Positions 9,565-17,354 of a stretch of 64,000 bases of DNA are shown here, piece after piece. Location of the stretch: contig NZ_CDCE01000031.1 in assembly GCF_000819805.1 (NCBI RefSeq), forward strand, positions 124,001 through 188,000, given 5' to 3'. A program made the position numbers and the translations under genes. Under the pieces are notes generated by a model. It did no database searches, was not told the origin of the DNA, and saw only the letters and a list, made by a program, of their open reading frames with translations. Source of the DNA: Aeromonas diversa CDC 2478-85 (GTDB lineage Bacteria; Pseudomonadota; Gammaproteobacteria; Enterobacterales; Aeromonadaceae). How positions within the stretch are numbered: the first letter of the stretch is position 1; every line of letters starts with the position of its first letter.

Positions 9565-11112
9565 TTAAGCTTGGGTCGACACGGCGGCGAACTGCTGGAT
9601 GTCCACCACCCGATCCGGCCAGTCGGCCACAAAGGCCGGATCGTGGCAGACGGCGAGCACGCTGCCCGGGTAGTCGCACAGGGCCTGGCGCAAGGCGGCC
9701 TTGGTGGCGGCATCCAGGTGGGTGGTCGGCTCATCCAATATCAGCAGATGAGTGGGCTGCAGCGCCAGTCGGCACAGCTTGACCCGGGTCTGCTCGCCGC
9801 CGCTCAGGGCACTGATGGGCTGGATGGCCAGCTTGCCGCCGATGCCAAGGCGCGCCAGCTGCTGGCGGGCCCCCTTGTCATCCAGCCCGGGGGCGACGGC
9901 CTTGACCAGGGCCAGCGGGGTGGCCGCGGGATCGGGCCAGTGCAGCGCCTGCTCGAAGTAACCCGACTTGAGGCCGGGGGCCAGGGCCAGTTCACCGGCA
10001 AGCGGGGTGAGGCGGCCGGTCAGGGTGTTGAGCAGGGTCGACTTGCCGATGCCGTTGAAGCCGGCGATCACCACCTTCTCGCCGCGGCGCAGCTGCAGGC
10101 TGAGCGGCGCCAGCAGGGGCTGGTGGTAGCCGATCTCCAGCTCGCTTGCGGTCAGCAGCTGCGGGTGGCCCCCCTGGGCTGTGCGAAAGCTGAGGGTGAC
10201 CGGTTTGGCCTGCTCGGGGGCGGCCAGGCGCTCGATGCGCGCCAGCTGCTTCTTGCGGCCGTTGGCGATGCTGGCGTTGACCCCGGCCCCGTTCTTGGCG
10301 ATGAACTGCTCGAGCCTGTCGATCTGCCGCTGCTGGGCCTGGTATTGACGGGCGTGCAGCGCCTCGGCTGCGCCCTTCTGGGCCAGCGCCTGGTCGAGGT
10401 TGCCGCGATAGGTGTGGATCTGCTGGCGGTCTATGTCGGCGATGGCGGTGGCGATGCGATTGACGAAGGCGCGGTCGTGGGAGACCACCAGGAAGGCGCC
10501 GGGGAAGCGCTCCAGGTAGCCCGCCAGCCAGTCGACGTGGGCCGTGTCCAGGTAGTTGGTCGGCTCGTCGAGCAACAGCACCTCGGGCGTGCGCAGCAGC
10601 AGGCCGGCCAGCATCACCTTGTGGCGCTGGCCGCCGCTGACATTGGCGAGCAGGGTCTGCATCCCGAGCTGGGTCAGGCCGAGGCCGGCCGCCACCTCGT
10701 CGATACGCGGATCTAACTGGTAAAAGCCCTGACTCTCCAGGTGCGCCTGCAGATCGGCCGCCCGGGCCAGCTGCCGCGGCCCCAGTTCGGGGTCGGCGTA
10801 GAGGGCCAGCATCTCGGCTTCCGCCTCATAGAGGTCGGCGAACACCGACTGCAGGTAGCCCCGCAGGGTGAGGTGGCCATCCCGCGCGGCGTGCTGGTCG
10901 AGATAGCCCGCCTTGATGCCGGGCTGCCAGAGGATGTCGCCGCCGTCTGGCAGACGCTCCCCCTGGATCAGCTGGAGCAGGGTGCTCTTGCCGGCACCGT
11001 TGTGGCCGGTGAGGCAGACATGCTCGCCGGCGTTGAGACGAAAGCTCGCCTGCTGGTACAGGGTCTTGTCGCCGATGTGGTAGGTCAGGTTGTGGATAGT
11101 GAGCACACTCAT
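9565..11112 (-). CDS. ABC-F family ribosome-associated ATPase, probable antibiotic-resistance type
   Basis: ABC-F proteins have two ATPase domains and no membrane part. They act in the ribosomal E site, and resistance members displace drugs from the peptidyl-transferase centre. This 515-residue protein has Walker A GHNGAGKST near residue 35, signature VSGGQ and Walker B LLLDEPTNYLD. A helical linker around KNGAGVNASIANGRKKQLAR follows, then a second Walker A GFNGIGKST, signature LSGGEQ and LILDEPTTHLD. The ATG at 11112 begins the conserved first strand; in-frame ATGs at 11127 and 11226 lack ribosome sites, and the upstream part lies in the terminator leader. The attenuator and MFS partner favour resistance over housekeeping EttA/Uup/YheS/YbiT roles, but that is inference. 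Confidence 0.9.
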   Translation of the reverse strand: MSVLTIHNLTYHIGDKTLYQQASFRLNAGEHVCLTGHNGAGKSTLLQLIQGERLPDGGDILWQPGIKAGYLDQHAARDGHLTLRGYLQSVFADLYEAEAEMLALYADPELGPRQLARAADLQAHLESQGFYQLDPRIDEVAAGLGLTQLGMQTLLANVSGGQRHKVMLAGLLLRTPEVLLLDEPTNYLDTAHVDWLAGYLERFPGAFLVVSHDRAFVNRIATAIADIDRQQIHTYRGNLDQALAQKGAAEALHARQYQAQQRQIDRLEQFIAKNGAGVNASIANGRKKQLARIERLAAPEQAKPVTLSFRTAQGGHPQLLTASELEIGYHQPLLAPLSLQLRRGEKVVIAGFNGIGKSTLLNTLTGRLTPLAGELALAPGLKSGYFEQALHWPDPAATPLALVKAVAPGLDDKGARQQLARLGIGGKLAIQPISALSGGEQTRVKLCRLALQPTHLLILDEPTTHLDAATKAALRQALCDYPGSVLAVCHDPAFVADWPDRVVDIQQFAAVSTQA

Positions 11113-11127
11113 GGTTGTAACATCCAT

Positions 11128-11170
11128 AAAAAAACGGGGGGCAGGTACGCGACGTACCGGGCCCCCCGTC
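11128..11170 (-). terminator. Attenuator terminator 2 directly before the ABC-F start
   Basis: On the minus strand, ACGGGGGG pairs with CCCCCCGT around an inner GGTACG/CGTACC stem and is followed by seven T. The T-run ends about 15 bases before the ABC-F ATG. A terminator inside a leader, in the same direction as the gene, is an attenuator by position. Confidence 0.88.
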
Positions 11171-11203
11171 TCAGCAAGGTGAAACGCTGCCAAATGGCAG
11201 AGA

Positions 11204-11237
11204 CAAAAAGGCCGGCGATGAAGCATCTCGCCGGCCT
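11204..11237 (-). terminator. Attenuator terminator 1 in the ABC-F leader
   Basis: A 10-bp perfect stem AGGCCGGCGA / TCGCCGGCCT with a 9-base loop, followed by a T-run. It lies about 95 bases upstream of the ABC-F start, on the same strand. Together with terminator 2 it should stop transcription unless remodelled. Confidence 0.88.
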
Positions 11238-11340
11238 GTGTCTCCTGTTTTCATCAGATGCGGGGCAGCCTCCCAAAGAGAGGGCATTCGCGCAGCTGAT
11301 GAAGATTCAGTCGATGGGCTCCGGGCAACACTTCATCGTG

Positions 11341-11394
11341 TTAGTGCACGGAGCACAGCCTCCTGACCGAGCATTTGAACAGGATGTACAACAT
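11341..11394 (-). CDS. Leader peptide of the ABC-F operon (17 codons)
   Basis: The frame reads MLYILFKCSVRRLCSVH and then TAA. An AGGA lies about 10 bases before the ATG, and the frame begins roughly 25 bases after the predicted transcription start. Its last codons overlap the 5' arm (GCTCCG) of a leader stem, so a ribosome stalled here would change RNA folding. It resembles in layout the leader peptides of drug-inducible resistance genes. Whether it is translated has to be shown, for example by ribosome profiling. Confidence 0.65.
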   Translation of the reverse strand: MLYILFKCSVRRLCSVH

Positions 11395-11425
11395 TGAAAA
11401 GCGGTCCTACAAAAATTCTGGTCGC

Positions 11426-11454
11426 AAAATACCCAGCTTGCGCCCGTGCGTCAA
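11426..11454 (-). promoter_or_regulatory. Sigma70 promoter of the ABC-F leader
   Basis: TTGACG (11454-11449), a 17-base spacer and TATTTT (11431-11426) on the minus strand. The predicted start point is near 11418. Both hexamers match the consensus well and the spacing is optimal. Confidence 0.8.
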
Positions 11455-11540
11455 CCCGTGAGTTTTTTCGCCGCCATACTCGTGGCGGTAAGGCATGTGG
11501 CCAGCACCAGGCTTCCCCCGAAAACCGGTGCATCGCCATC

Positions 11541-11897
11541 TCAGGCTTTCTGCTGCTCGCGTTGCTCCTCGAGCTCCTTGCCGAGGAAGTAGTTGAGGAA
11601 GGTGCGGATCACCGCGATCACCGCCAGACGGATCAGCTCCTCCTGGCTCGGGGCTATGGTGGTGGCCAGGATGTCGGCGGCGAGCTGGAACTCCAGCGCC
11701 AGGATGAGCCAGCTGCCAAAGCAGAGGCGGATGCGCGGGAAGCCGGGTTCATGGTCCCGTTGGCGCAGGGCCAGCAGCAGGGTCTTGCCAAGGCCGATGA
11801 CCACGCAGGCCACCGAGATGAGTTCGAGAGCGAACTGGACCAGCTCCACGCCGTGCAGCATCGCCGATTTCCACTGTGCAAGTTCCAGCCAGGGCAT
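11541..11897 (-). CDS. DUF1622 family membrane protein
   Basis: A 118-residue inner-membrane protein with three predicted hydrophobic segments (roughly residues 18-43, 60-80 and 86-106). The pattern LILALEFQLAADILATTIAPS followed by LAVIAVIRTFLNYFLGKEL is typical of DUF1622, whose function is unknown. I chose the ATG at 11897 because AAAGG lies 8 bases upstream. ATGs at 11954 and 11933 are in frame but have weaker ribosome sites, so up to 19 more residues are possible. It is divergent from hscC and tail-end towards the ABC-F promoter. Confidence 0.82.
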   Translation of the reverse strand: MPWLELAQWKSAMLHGVELVQFALELISVACVVIGLGKTLLLALRQRDHEPGFPRIRLCFGSWLILALEFQLAADILATTIAPSQEELIRLAVIAVIRTFLNYFLGKELEEQREQQKA

Positions 11898-12015
11898 GGT
11901 CGCAACCTTTGGGTGCAAGATAGATGAACTCATCTTATTAACATATTGATCCATAAAGGACAAACGGACCAAGGCGAGATGGCCGATGGCCGTGGTGAAC
12001 ATGATTGGGTTCCAC

Positions 12016-12045
12016 TTGACTGCAATGCTATGCCCTCGCGACAAT
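12016..12045 (+). promoter_or_regulatory. hscC: Possible sigma70 promoter of hscC
   Basis: TTGACT and GACAAT separated by 18 bases, with the hscC ATG about 40 bases downstream. The match is moderate. No CIRCE element is visible. Confidence 0.42.
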
Positions 12046-12086
12046 TCGGGCTTCGAGATGGATGTGACCGATAAAGGGGTATCGTC

Positions 12087-13760
12087 ATGACAGTGATGCA
12101 GGCGCCGGCCATAGGGATCGACCTGGGAACCACCAACAGTGCGATCGCCATATGGCGGGAGGGCAAGGCGCAGCTTATTGCCAACGCCCATGGGGAGGAG
12201 TTGACGCCCTCCATCGTCTGTATCGGTGAGGACAACACCCTGCTGGTGGGTCAGGCTGCGGCCACCCGCCTGCTGACGGACCCGGCCAATACCGCGTCTC
12301 ACTTCAAGCGTTTTCTCGGCAGCGAGCGTCGTTACCGACTGGGCAAGGAGCACTACACGCCGACCGAACTGTGCGCCCTGGTGCTGGGCAGCCTGAAGAC
12401 GGATGCCGAGGCCTGGCTGGGTCAGAGTGTGCGCGAGGTGGTGATCTCGGTGCCGGCCTATTTTGGCGATCAGCAGCGCAAGCAGGTGCGGCTGGCGGCC
12501 GAGTTGGCCGGGCTCGATGCGGTGCGTCTCATCAACGAGCCGACGGCGGCGGCCATGGCTTACAGCCTGCACGAGCAGCACAGCCGGCGTTTTCTGGTGT
12601 TTGACCTGGGGGGCGGTACCTTCGATGTGACCGTGGTGGAGTATCAGGATGGCATCATGGAGGTGCGCGCCTCGGCCGGTGACAACCGGCTCGGTGGTGA
12701 AGACTTCACCCAGGATCTGGTCGATGCGGTGCTCGGCCGGCTGGGGGCCGATCGCGGCGACCTGCCACTGTCGCAGCTGGGTCAGGTCTATCTGGCGTGC
12801 GAGCGAGCCAAGCGGCACCGCAGCGGCGACGGTCTGACCATAGAGCTGGGCGGCACCTGGAGCCAGGCGGTCAGCTTCTCCGAGAGCGAGCTGGCCGAGA
12901 TCTGGCGCGAGACCCTCACCCGGCTACGTAAACCCCTGAGTCAGGCGCTCTCCGATGCGCGCCTGCGGCCCGACGAGGTGGATGAGCTGATCTTCGTCGG
13001 CGGGGCGAGTCGTCAGAGCGAGGTGCAGCAAACGGCGGTGCGCCTGCTCGGCCGCTTTGGCCGCTACGAGCTGGATCCGGATCGGGTGGTGGCCATGGGC
13101 GCCGCTATCCAGGCAGCCTGCCGCCTGCGCGACAGCGCGGTGGAGGAGCTCATCATGACCGACGTCTGTCCCTTCACGCTGGGTATCGCCGTCAGCCAGG
13201 GTGACCAGCACGGCATCTTCAGTCCGATCCTGGAGCGCAATACAGTGGTGCCGGCCTCACGGGTGGAGCGTTACCGCAGTGGCCACGAACAACAGAGCTC
13301 GGTGTGCATCAGCATCTATCAGGGGGAGCGGTTCTGGGTGCGCGACAACCTGCATGTGGACGATCTCGAGATCCCGTTACCGACCGGCAAGGGCATTCAG
13401 GAGGTGGATGTGCGTTTCAGCTATGACATCAACGGCATGCTGGAGGTGGACGTGACCCTGGTGAATTCGGGTGAGCAGTTCCAGAAGGTGATCGACAGGA
13501 GTCCGGCCGGCGTGACCGAGGAGGGCAAGCGCGAGAGTCGCGAGCGTCTGGCCCGTCTCAAGCACCATCCACGCGATACGCTGCCCAATCTGACCCTGAG
13601 CGAGCGGCTGGAGCAGCTGTATGAAGAGAGCACAGGAGATGAGCGGCGTCAGATAGAGCAGTGGCTGCTGCAATTTGAGCGGGTCCTGGCTGGCCAGGAC
13701 CCGCAGCAGATCCGCTCATTTCGTGAAGAGATGAACGCCCTGCTCAAGCAGTGGCACTAG
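12087..13760 (+). CDS. hscC: Hsp70-class molecular chaperone HscC
   Basis: HscC is a specialised Hsp70 that binds unfolded segments under ATP control. The 557-residue length matches E. coli HscC and is shorter than DnaK. The ATPase domain shows GIDLGTTNSAIAIW near residue 10, INEPTAAAMAYSL near 150, FDLGGGTFDVTVVE near 175 and FVGGASRQ near 305. A substrate-binding beta domain and a short helical lid follow. In E. coli HscC works with J-proteins encoded next to it. Here the convergent J-domain gene shares the bases CTAG as stop codons for both genes. Confidence 0.92.
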   Translation: MTVMQAPAIGIDLGTTNSAIAIWREGKAQLIANAHGEELTPSIVCIGEDNTLLVGQAAATRLLTDPANTASHFKRFLGSERRYRLGKEHYTPTELCALVLGSLKTDAEAWLGQSVREVVISVPAYFGDQQRKQVRLAAELAGLDAVRLINEPTAAAMAYSLHEQHSRRFLVFDLGGGTFDVTVVEYQDGIMEVRASAGDNRLGGEDFTQDLVDAVLGRLGADRGDLPLSQLGQVYLACERAKRHRSGDGLTIELGGTWSQAVSFSESELAEIWRETLTRLRKPLSQALSDARLRPDEVDELIFVGGASRQSEVQQTAVRLLGRFGRYELDPDRVVAMGAAIQAACRLRDSAVEELIMTDVCPFTLGIAVSQGDQHGIFSPILERNTVVPASRVERYRSGHEQQSSVCISIYQGERFWVRDNLHVDDLEIPLPTGKGIQEVDVRFSYDINGMLEVDVTLVNSGEQFQKVIDRSPAGVTEEGKRESRERLARLKHHPRDTLPNLTLSERLEQLYEESTGDERRQIEQWLLQFERVLAGQDPQQIRSFREEMNALLKQWH

Positions 13761-16528
13761 CCAATAATCTCCTCAAGCGACATGCGGCCCTTGGCATAGA
13801 ATGCCTTGGGCCACCCGTGGCGCAGCTCTCCCGCTTTGACGCCAGAGATGGCGAGCAGATGCCCCAACCAGATGGGCAGCCCCCAAAACGCCGAATTGGA
13901 GAGAAACAGAATCGAAAACCACATCGCGCTCCATAGCCAATAGAGCTGTAACACGGGCCGCCGTTTGGTGCTCCGCGTGACCTGATAGATGAGATAGACG
14001 TTCAAGAACAAGACGCTACAGAGGGAGACCAGACTGGCGCGCTCCGTCTTCCAGGCCATGTAGGGATCACCCAGTATGGAGAAGGGGTGGTCGCTCAACG
14101 GGAAGACCATGAAGAGTTGCAGCAAGCCGATGAGCATGGTGAACAGGAGCGCGCCCTTACCCAGCTGTTTGAAGCGTGAGCGGTCATGGGCTCTGTCATG
14201 TTCAAGCTGTTGATTGAGCTTGTCTTCGAGGTAACCGAGCGTGAGGCTGGCCGCCTCTCGCTGGGGTGGGGAGAGCGATTCCTGGTCCCTTAGCAGCGGC
14301 TGGATGAGTCGGCTGTTAAAACCACTTCGATTCACGTCATGGGTCAGTAGCCCGAGGCAATAGCAACTGGGATGGACAAAGGTGGCGGCATTCTCACAAG
14401 GAAGATGCTGCTCCAGAATCGTGGGCGCGGTGATCGTGTCGGTGTCCTGAATCAGATATCCGTATATGAGGGACTCCTTGTTATACGGATAGTTTGCCAA
14501 ATCCAGATTCCACTCCTTTCTGATGGCCTCCATTCGTCTGCGTAGCGGGCTCAGCAGGTAGGCATAGGCCGCGTTGCTCTCCGGGTGGCAGAGCAGCAGG
14601 TTCCACAGCACTATGTTACTGGCGAGATCCGGCTCGTTATCGAGGCGCCGGCCAATCAGGGCGGCGAGCGCGGGCAACTCATGGGCCCTGGCTCTGTCGA
14701 GCAGCGACTGATCGCTCACCTCCGAGTTACGCAGCAGATCGGTCTGATTGCTCAGGGTCACTGACAGCACATATTGCTCTGGCCAGCGGGCGCACGCCGT
14801 GGTGATGGCCGCCTGATAGACAGTGGGCTGTGCCGAGAGACGCAGTACGGTGGCGAGTGGGGTGTCATCCTGGCTGGGGGGCAGCACGCCCATGGCGTGG
14901 CGCAGGGCAGCGAGATGCGGTATCGGTGTCCAGGCGTAGGCGTAATAGAACTGTGCCCAGCGGAAACAACCGGGCCAGCTCTCGCCGTGCCAGGCGTCGC
15001 CAAGGCGGGTGTCGCTGTAGAGACGCTGGTGTGAGAGATAAGCCCCCAGATGTGTCCCCTTAACCATGTCGTCTTGCCACCCTTCCTCGTCGGCACGCTG
15101 AGCGATGGCCTGGAACCAGGCGTCCGGCATCAGCGGATAGCGGCGCAGGCACTCGAGCCACTGCTGCGGCGTGGCGCAGGCAATCTGCTCGGCACTGGGG
15201 GGCGCGATACTCAGCCAGTCATCGCTGCCGTACTGACTGAGCAGGCCGCCAAGCAGCGGTAACTCGGGGCGCTCGGCCAGCGTGCGGCGAGCGTGACGCT
15301 GCAGCAGGCGCGCCACGAATAGCCAGCCCCCTTCGGCCTCGGCCAGCTCGGGCTGTGTCAGAGCCTCCTCCAGCGCTTGCCAGGTGCCGAACTCACTGCA
15401 CCACCAGAGGCGGGCCAGTGCGCCCCTAAGTCCAGGAATGGGCTCGAGTACCAGTATCGTCCGGGGCGCCTGGTCCAGTCTCAGCATCAGATCATGCAAC
15501 CACTCCTCCATGGGGTCGGGCTGTTGCCAGGGCAGCATCAGCCACTGGGGCTCCCAAAAGGCACTGCGGGCGGTGGACCAGTCGCTGGCGATGGCAAAGG
15601 CCTGTAACCAGCGGGCCAGCGTCTGATCGCTGCCCAGATGCCACTGGATAAGGTGATTGGCGAGCAGCGCCTCGAATTCCCTCTCTTCCAGCGCCTCGGC
15701 GATCTGCATCACCAGCTGCTCCTTGCCACAGCGCAGGGCGGCGTCGGAGAGCAGGTGCCAGTCGTCTTCACTCAGCGACTCTTGCTCCAGCAGGGCGAGC
15801 GCGAGTGAGAGGCGATGAGTGGTATCGCCGTCGTCACCGGTGGCGCGCAGGGCTCGCAGCTGCAGGCGCAGCAGATCAGGGTGATCGCCGACCAGGTGCT
15901 GGGGGTAGTGATAGAGCAGCCCCAACACGCTGTTGCGATCGCCGGCCTCGAGCGATAGCAGCAGTGGCTGATAGAAGGAGAGCACGGCGCGCTGGCGTGC
16001 ATGATCCAGGGTTGCGAGCCACGCCAGCGGCGCCGGCAGCGGTGCCTGGCGCCAACTGTCGAGATATTCGCCCTGCCGTTGCAGATCGCCGTTACGGCGC
16101 AGCAGCGCGGCCCAGTCGAGCGCCTGCCACAGGCGCTCGATGAGTGGTCCCGGCAGCCAGTGCCACGCGAAGATGCGCTCAAGCACTTCGTCCGAGAGTT
16201 GGCTCTGCTGCAGCAGCGAGAGCGGCTGCAATGACGCCTGCCAGCGATCCCACTCGCTGGCGACAAAGCGGCGCTTGGCGTCCCCGAGCAGCGCCAGCAG
16301 CGCGGCCAGCTCGGGGGCCTCGGCCGGACGGGCCAAGCCGCCCGCTTGCTCTGCGGCATCATGCATGGCGGGGCGTGGCCGGCTGGCGGCCTCATAAGCC
16401 TCACGCAGCAGGCGAAATCCCTCTGGGTCATCCTCCGGGTGGCAGTCACGCAGCTTGAGGTGGTAGGCGCGCTTGATGGCGGCCAGATCGTCGGTCTCCG
16501 GGATCCCGAGTCGTTGCCAGATATCCAT
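13757..16528 (-). CDS. Large membrane-anchored J-domain protein, probable HscC co-chaperone (DjlB/DjlC-like)
   Basis: A 923-residue protein with an N-terminal J domain (about residues 1-55) and a long helical, Trp-rich middle region. Three or four hydrophobic segments lie at the C-terminus (about 790-905), so it is probably anchored in the inner membrane. J-domains stimulate Hsp70 ATPases through an HPD loop; here the loop reads HPE (CHPEDDPEGF, near residue 34). This may be a trait of the DjlB/C group. Convergence with hscC and the DUF1266 gene upstream mirror the ybeR/djlB/ybeU/djlC/hscC neighbourhood of E. coli. The pairing with HscC is inferred from context. AGGA precedes the ATG by 7 bases. 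Confidence 0.8.
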   Translation of the reverse strand: MDIWQRLGIPETDDLAAIKRAYHLKLRDCHPEDDPEGFRLLREAYEAASRPRPAMHDAAEQAGGLARPAEAPELAALLALLGDAKRRFVASEWDRWQASLQPLSLLQQSQLSDEVLERIFAWHWLPGPLIERLWQALDWAALLRRNGDLQRQGEYLDSWRQAPLPAPLAWLATLDHARQRAVLSFYQPLLLSLEAGDRNSVLGLLYHYPQHLVGDHPDLLRLQLRALRATGDDGDTTHRLSLALALLEQESLSEDDWHLLSDAALRCGKEQLVMQIAEALEEREFEALLANHLIQWHLGSDQTLARWLQAFAIASDWSTARSAFWEPQWLMLPWQQPDPMEEWLHDLMLRLDQAPRTILVLEPIPGLRGALARLWWCSEFGTWQALEEALTQPELAEAEGGWLFVARLLQRHARRTLAERPELPLLGGLLSQYGSDDWLSIAPPSAEQIACATPQQWLECLRRYPLMPDAWFQAIAQRADEEGWQDDMVKGTHLGAYLSHQRLYSDTRLGDAWHGESWPGCFRWAQFYYAYAWTPIPHLAALRHAMGVLPPSQDDTPLATVLRLSAQPTVYQAAITTACARWPEQYVLSVTLSNQTDLLRNSEVSDQSLLDRARAHELPALAALIGRRLDNEPDLASNIVLWNLLLCHPESNAAYAYLLSPLRRRMEAIRKEWNLDLANYPYNKESLIYGYLIQDTDTITAPTILEQHLPCENAATFVHPSCYCLGLLTHDVNRSGFNSRLIQPLLRDQESLSPPQREAASLTLGYLEDKLNQQLEHDRAHDRSRFKQLGKGALLFTMLIGLLQLFMVFPLSDHPFSILGDPYMAWKTERASLVSLCSVLFLNVYLIYQVTRSTKRRPVLQLYWLWSAMWFSILFLSNSAFWGLPIWLGHLLAISGVKAGELRHGWPKAFYAKGRMSLEEIIG

Positions 16529-16530
16529 GT

Positions 16531-17280
16531 TTATTCCTGCGGCTCGCTGTTGAAGAGGTCGATGAGGCTTTGCGGTTGTGCGACGTCAGGCAGTGGCACC
16601 TCATACCAGCTCTGCCCGTGGATCGGGTTGTCGGGATCCTTGAGGGCGTCCGTCAACATGGATCGCATCAGCTTGGCGATCCAGCCGTGCAGCAACGCAT
16701 GAGCGGCCTGCTCCGGATCGCCCTCTTCATGGCTGAACTTCCAGAGGCAGCGACCGGCATACCAGGCCTGGGTGTACTGCTCCCAGGAGTGGTAACGCCG
16801 ACGAGCCTGGTGGGCGAGATGGTTGTGGATGAAGCAGAACTCCTCCTCGCTGACCCAGCCAAAGCGCAGCCCCTCGCGGGTGAGGTACGAGGCGCGCCCA
16901 TAGTCCCACGCCTGCACACCATGGGGGCCGATGTAGGGGGCGGTGCGAGCGACAAAATCGAGAGAGGCGCGGTGACGCGGCGAGGTGGCGCGCTCACACA
17001 TGGCCTGCCACTGGCTCGGTGGCAGGCAGTGAAAGGCGCCGTACTCCTCGAGCATGAGGTGGCCATGGCATTGGCCGAAGGCCAGCTCACGGACCTGCAT
17101 GTGCAGATCGATGCGATTCTCTATGCCCCAGTCGTCGGCGAGCACACTCCTCTCTTCCAGACCATCTCGCAGTGAGGTGGGTTTGAGATACTCGCGCCAC
17201 TCGGTCTGGAAGGCGATCTGCGGCGAGGTCAGGGTCAGCCACCATCGTTCATGTGGGGCAAGATTGGCACTGTCTAACAT
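16531..17280 (-). CDS. DUF1266 domain protein (YbeR/YbeU-like)
   Basis: A 249-residue soluble protein of unknown function. The DUF1266 signature is visible as WGIENRIDLHMQV near residue 50, AWDYGRASYLTREGLRFGWVSEEEF near 125-150, and HSWEQYTQAWYAGRCLWKF near 165-185. The ATG at 17280 has GGTGA 5 bases upstream; a GTG at 17289 would add three residues. The J-protein gene begins two bases after its stop, so the two form an operon. In E. coli DUF1266 genes also sit beside hscC and its J-proteins, suggesting a shared but undefined role. Confidence 0.82.
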   Translation of the reverse strand: MLDSANLAPHERWWLTLTSPQIAFQTEWREYLKPTSLRDGLEERSVLADDWGIENRIDLHMQVRELAFGQCHGHLMLEEYGAFHCLPPSQWQAMCERATSPRHRASLDFVARTAPYIGPHGVQAWDYGRASYLTREGLRFGWVSEEEFCFIHNHLAHQARRRYHSWEQYTQAWYAGRCLWKFSHEEGDPEQAAHALLHGWIAKLMRSMLTDALKDPDNPIHGQSWYEVPLPDVAQPQSLIDLFNSEPQE

Positions 17281-17354
17281 GGGCTTCACCAGGGGGCATT
17301 TGAGTCAGCAGCAGACTATAAAGGCGTGCAAAAGTGGATGCAATTGATCCTCTT

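Larger units (their letters stand above)
11112..11418 (-). promoter_or_regulatory. Attenuation leader RNA of the ABC-F/MFS operon
   Basis: A transcribed leader of about 300 bases between the predicted start point (about 11418) and the ABC-F gene. It holds a 17-codon peptide frame, at least one further mini-frame, nested stems and two terminators. AACAC/GTGTT around the leader stop is enclosed by GCTCCG/CGGAGC. CGATGAAG at 11338-11331 can pair with CTTCATC at 11304-11298 or with CTTCATCG at 11223-11216 inside terminator 1. This is the arrangement expected if ribosome stalling on the peptide decides between termination and read-through. The pairings are seen; the mechanism is inferred. Confidence 0.75.

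Noticed and set aside
11471..11488. Hairpin CCGCCA/TGGCGG near a T-run upstream of the ABC-F promoter
   Set aside because: The T-run is on the 5' side for the plus strand and becomes an A-run on the minus strand, so it is not a terminator in either direction.
11955..12819. N-terminal extension of the DUF1622 frame to 12818
   Set aside because: The extension runs opposite hscC and has no membrane or family character. The DUF1622 protein begins near 11897-11954.
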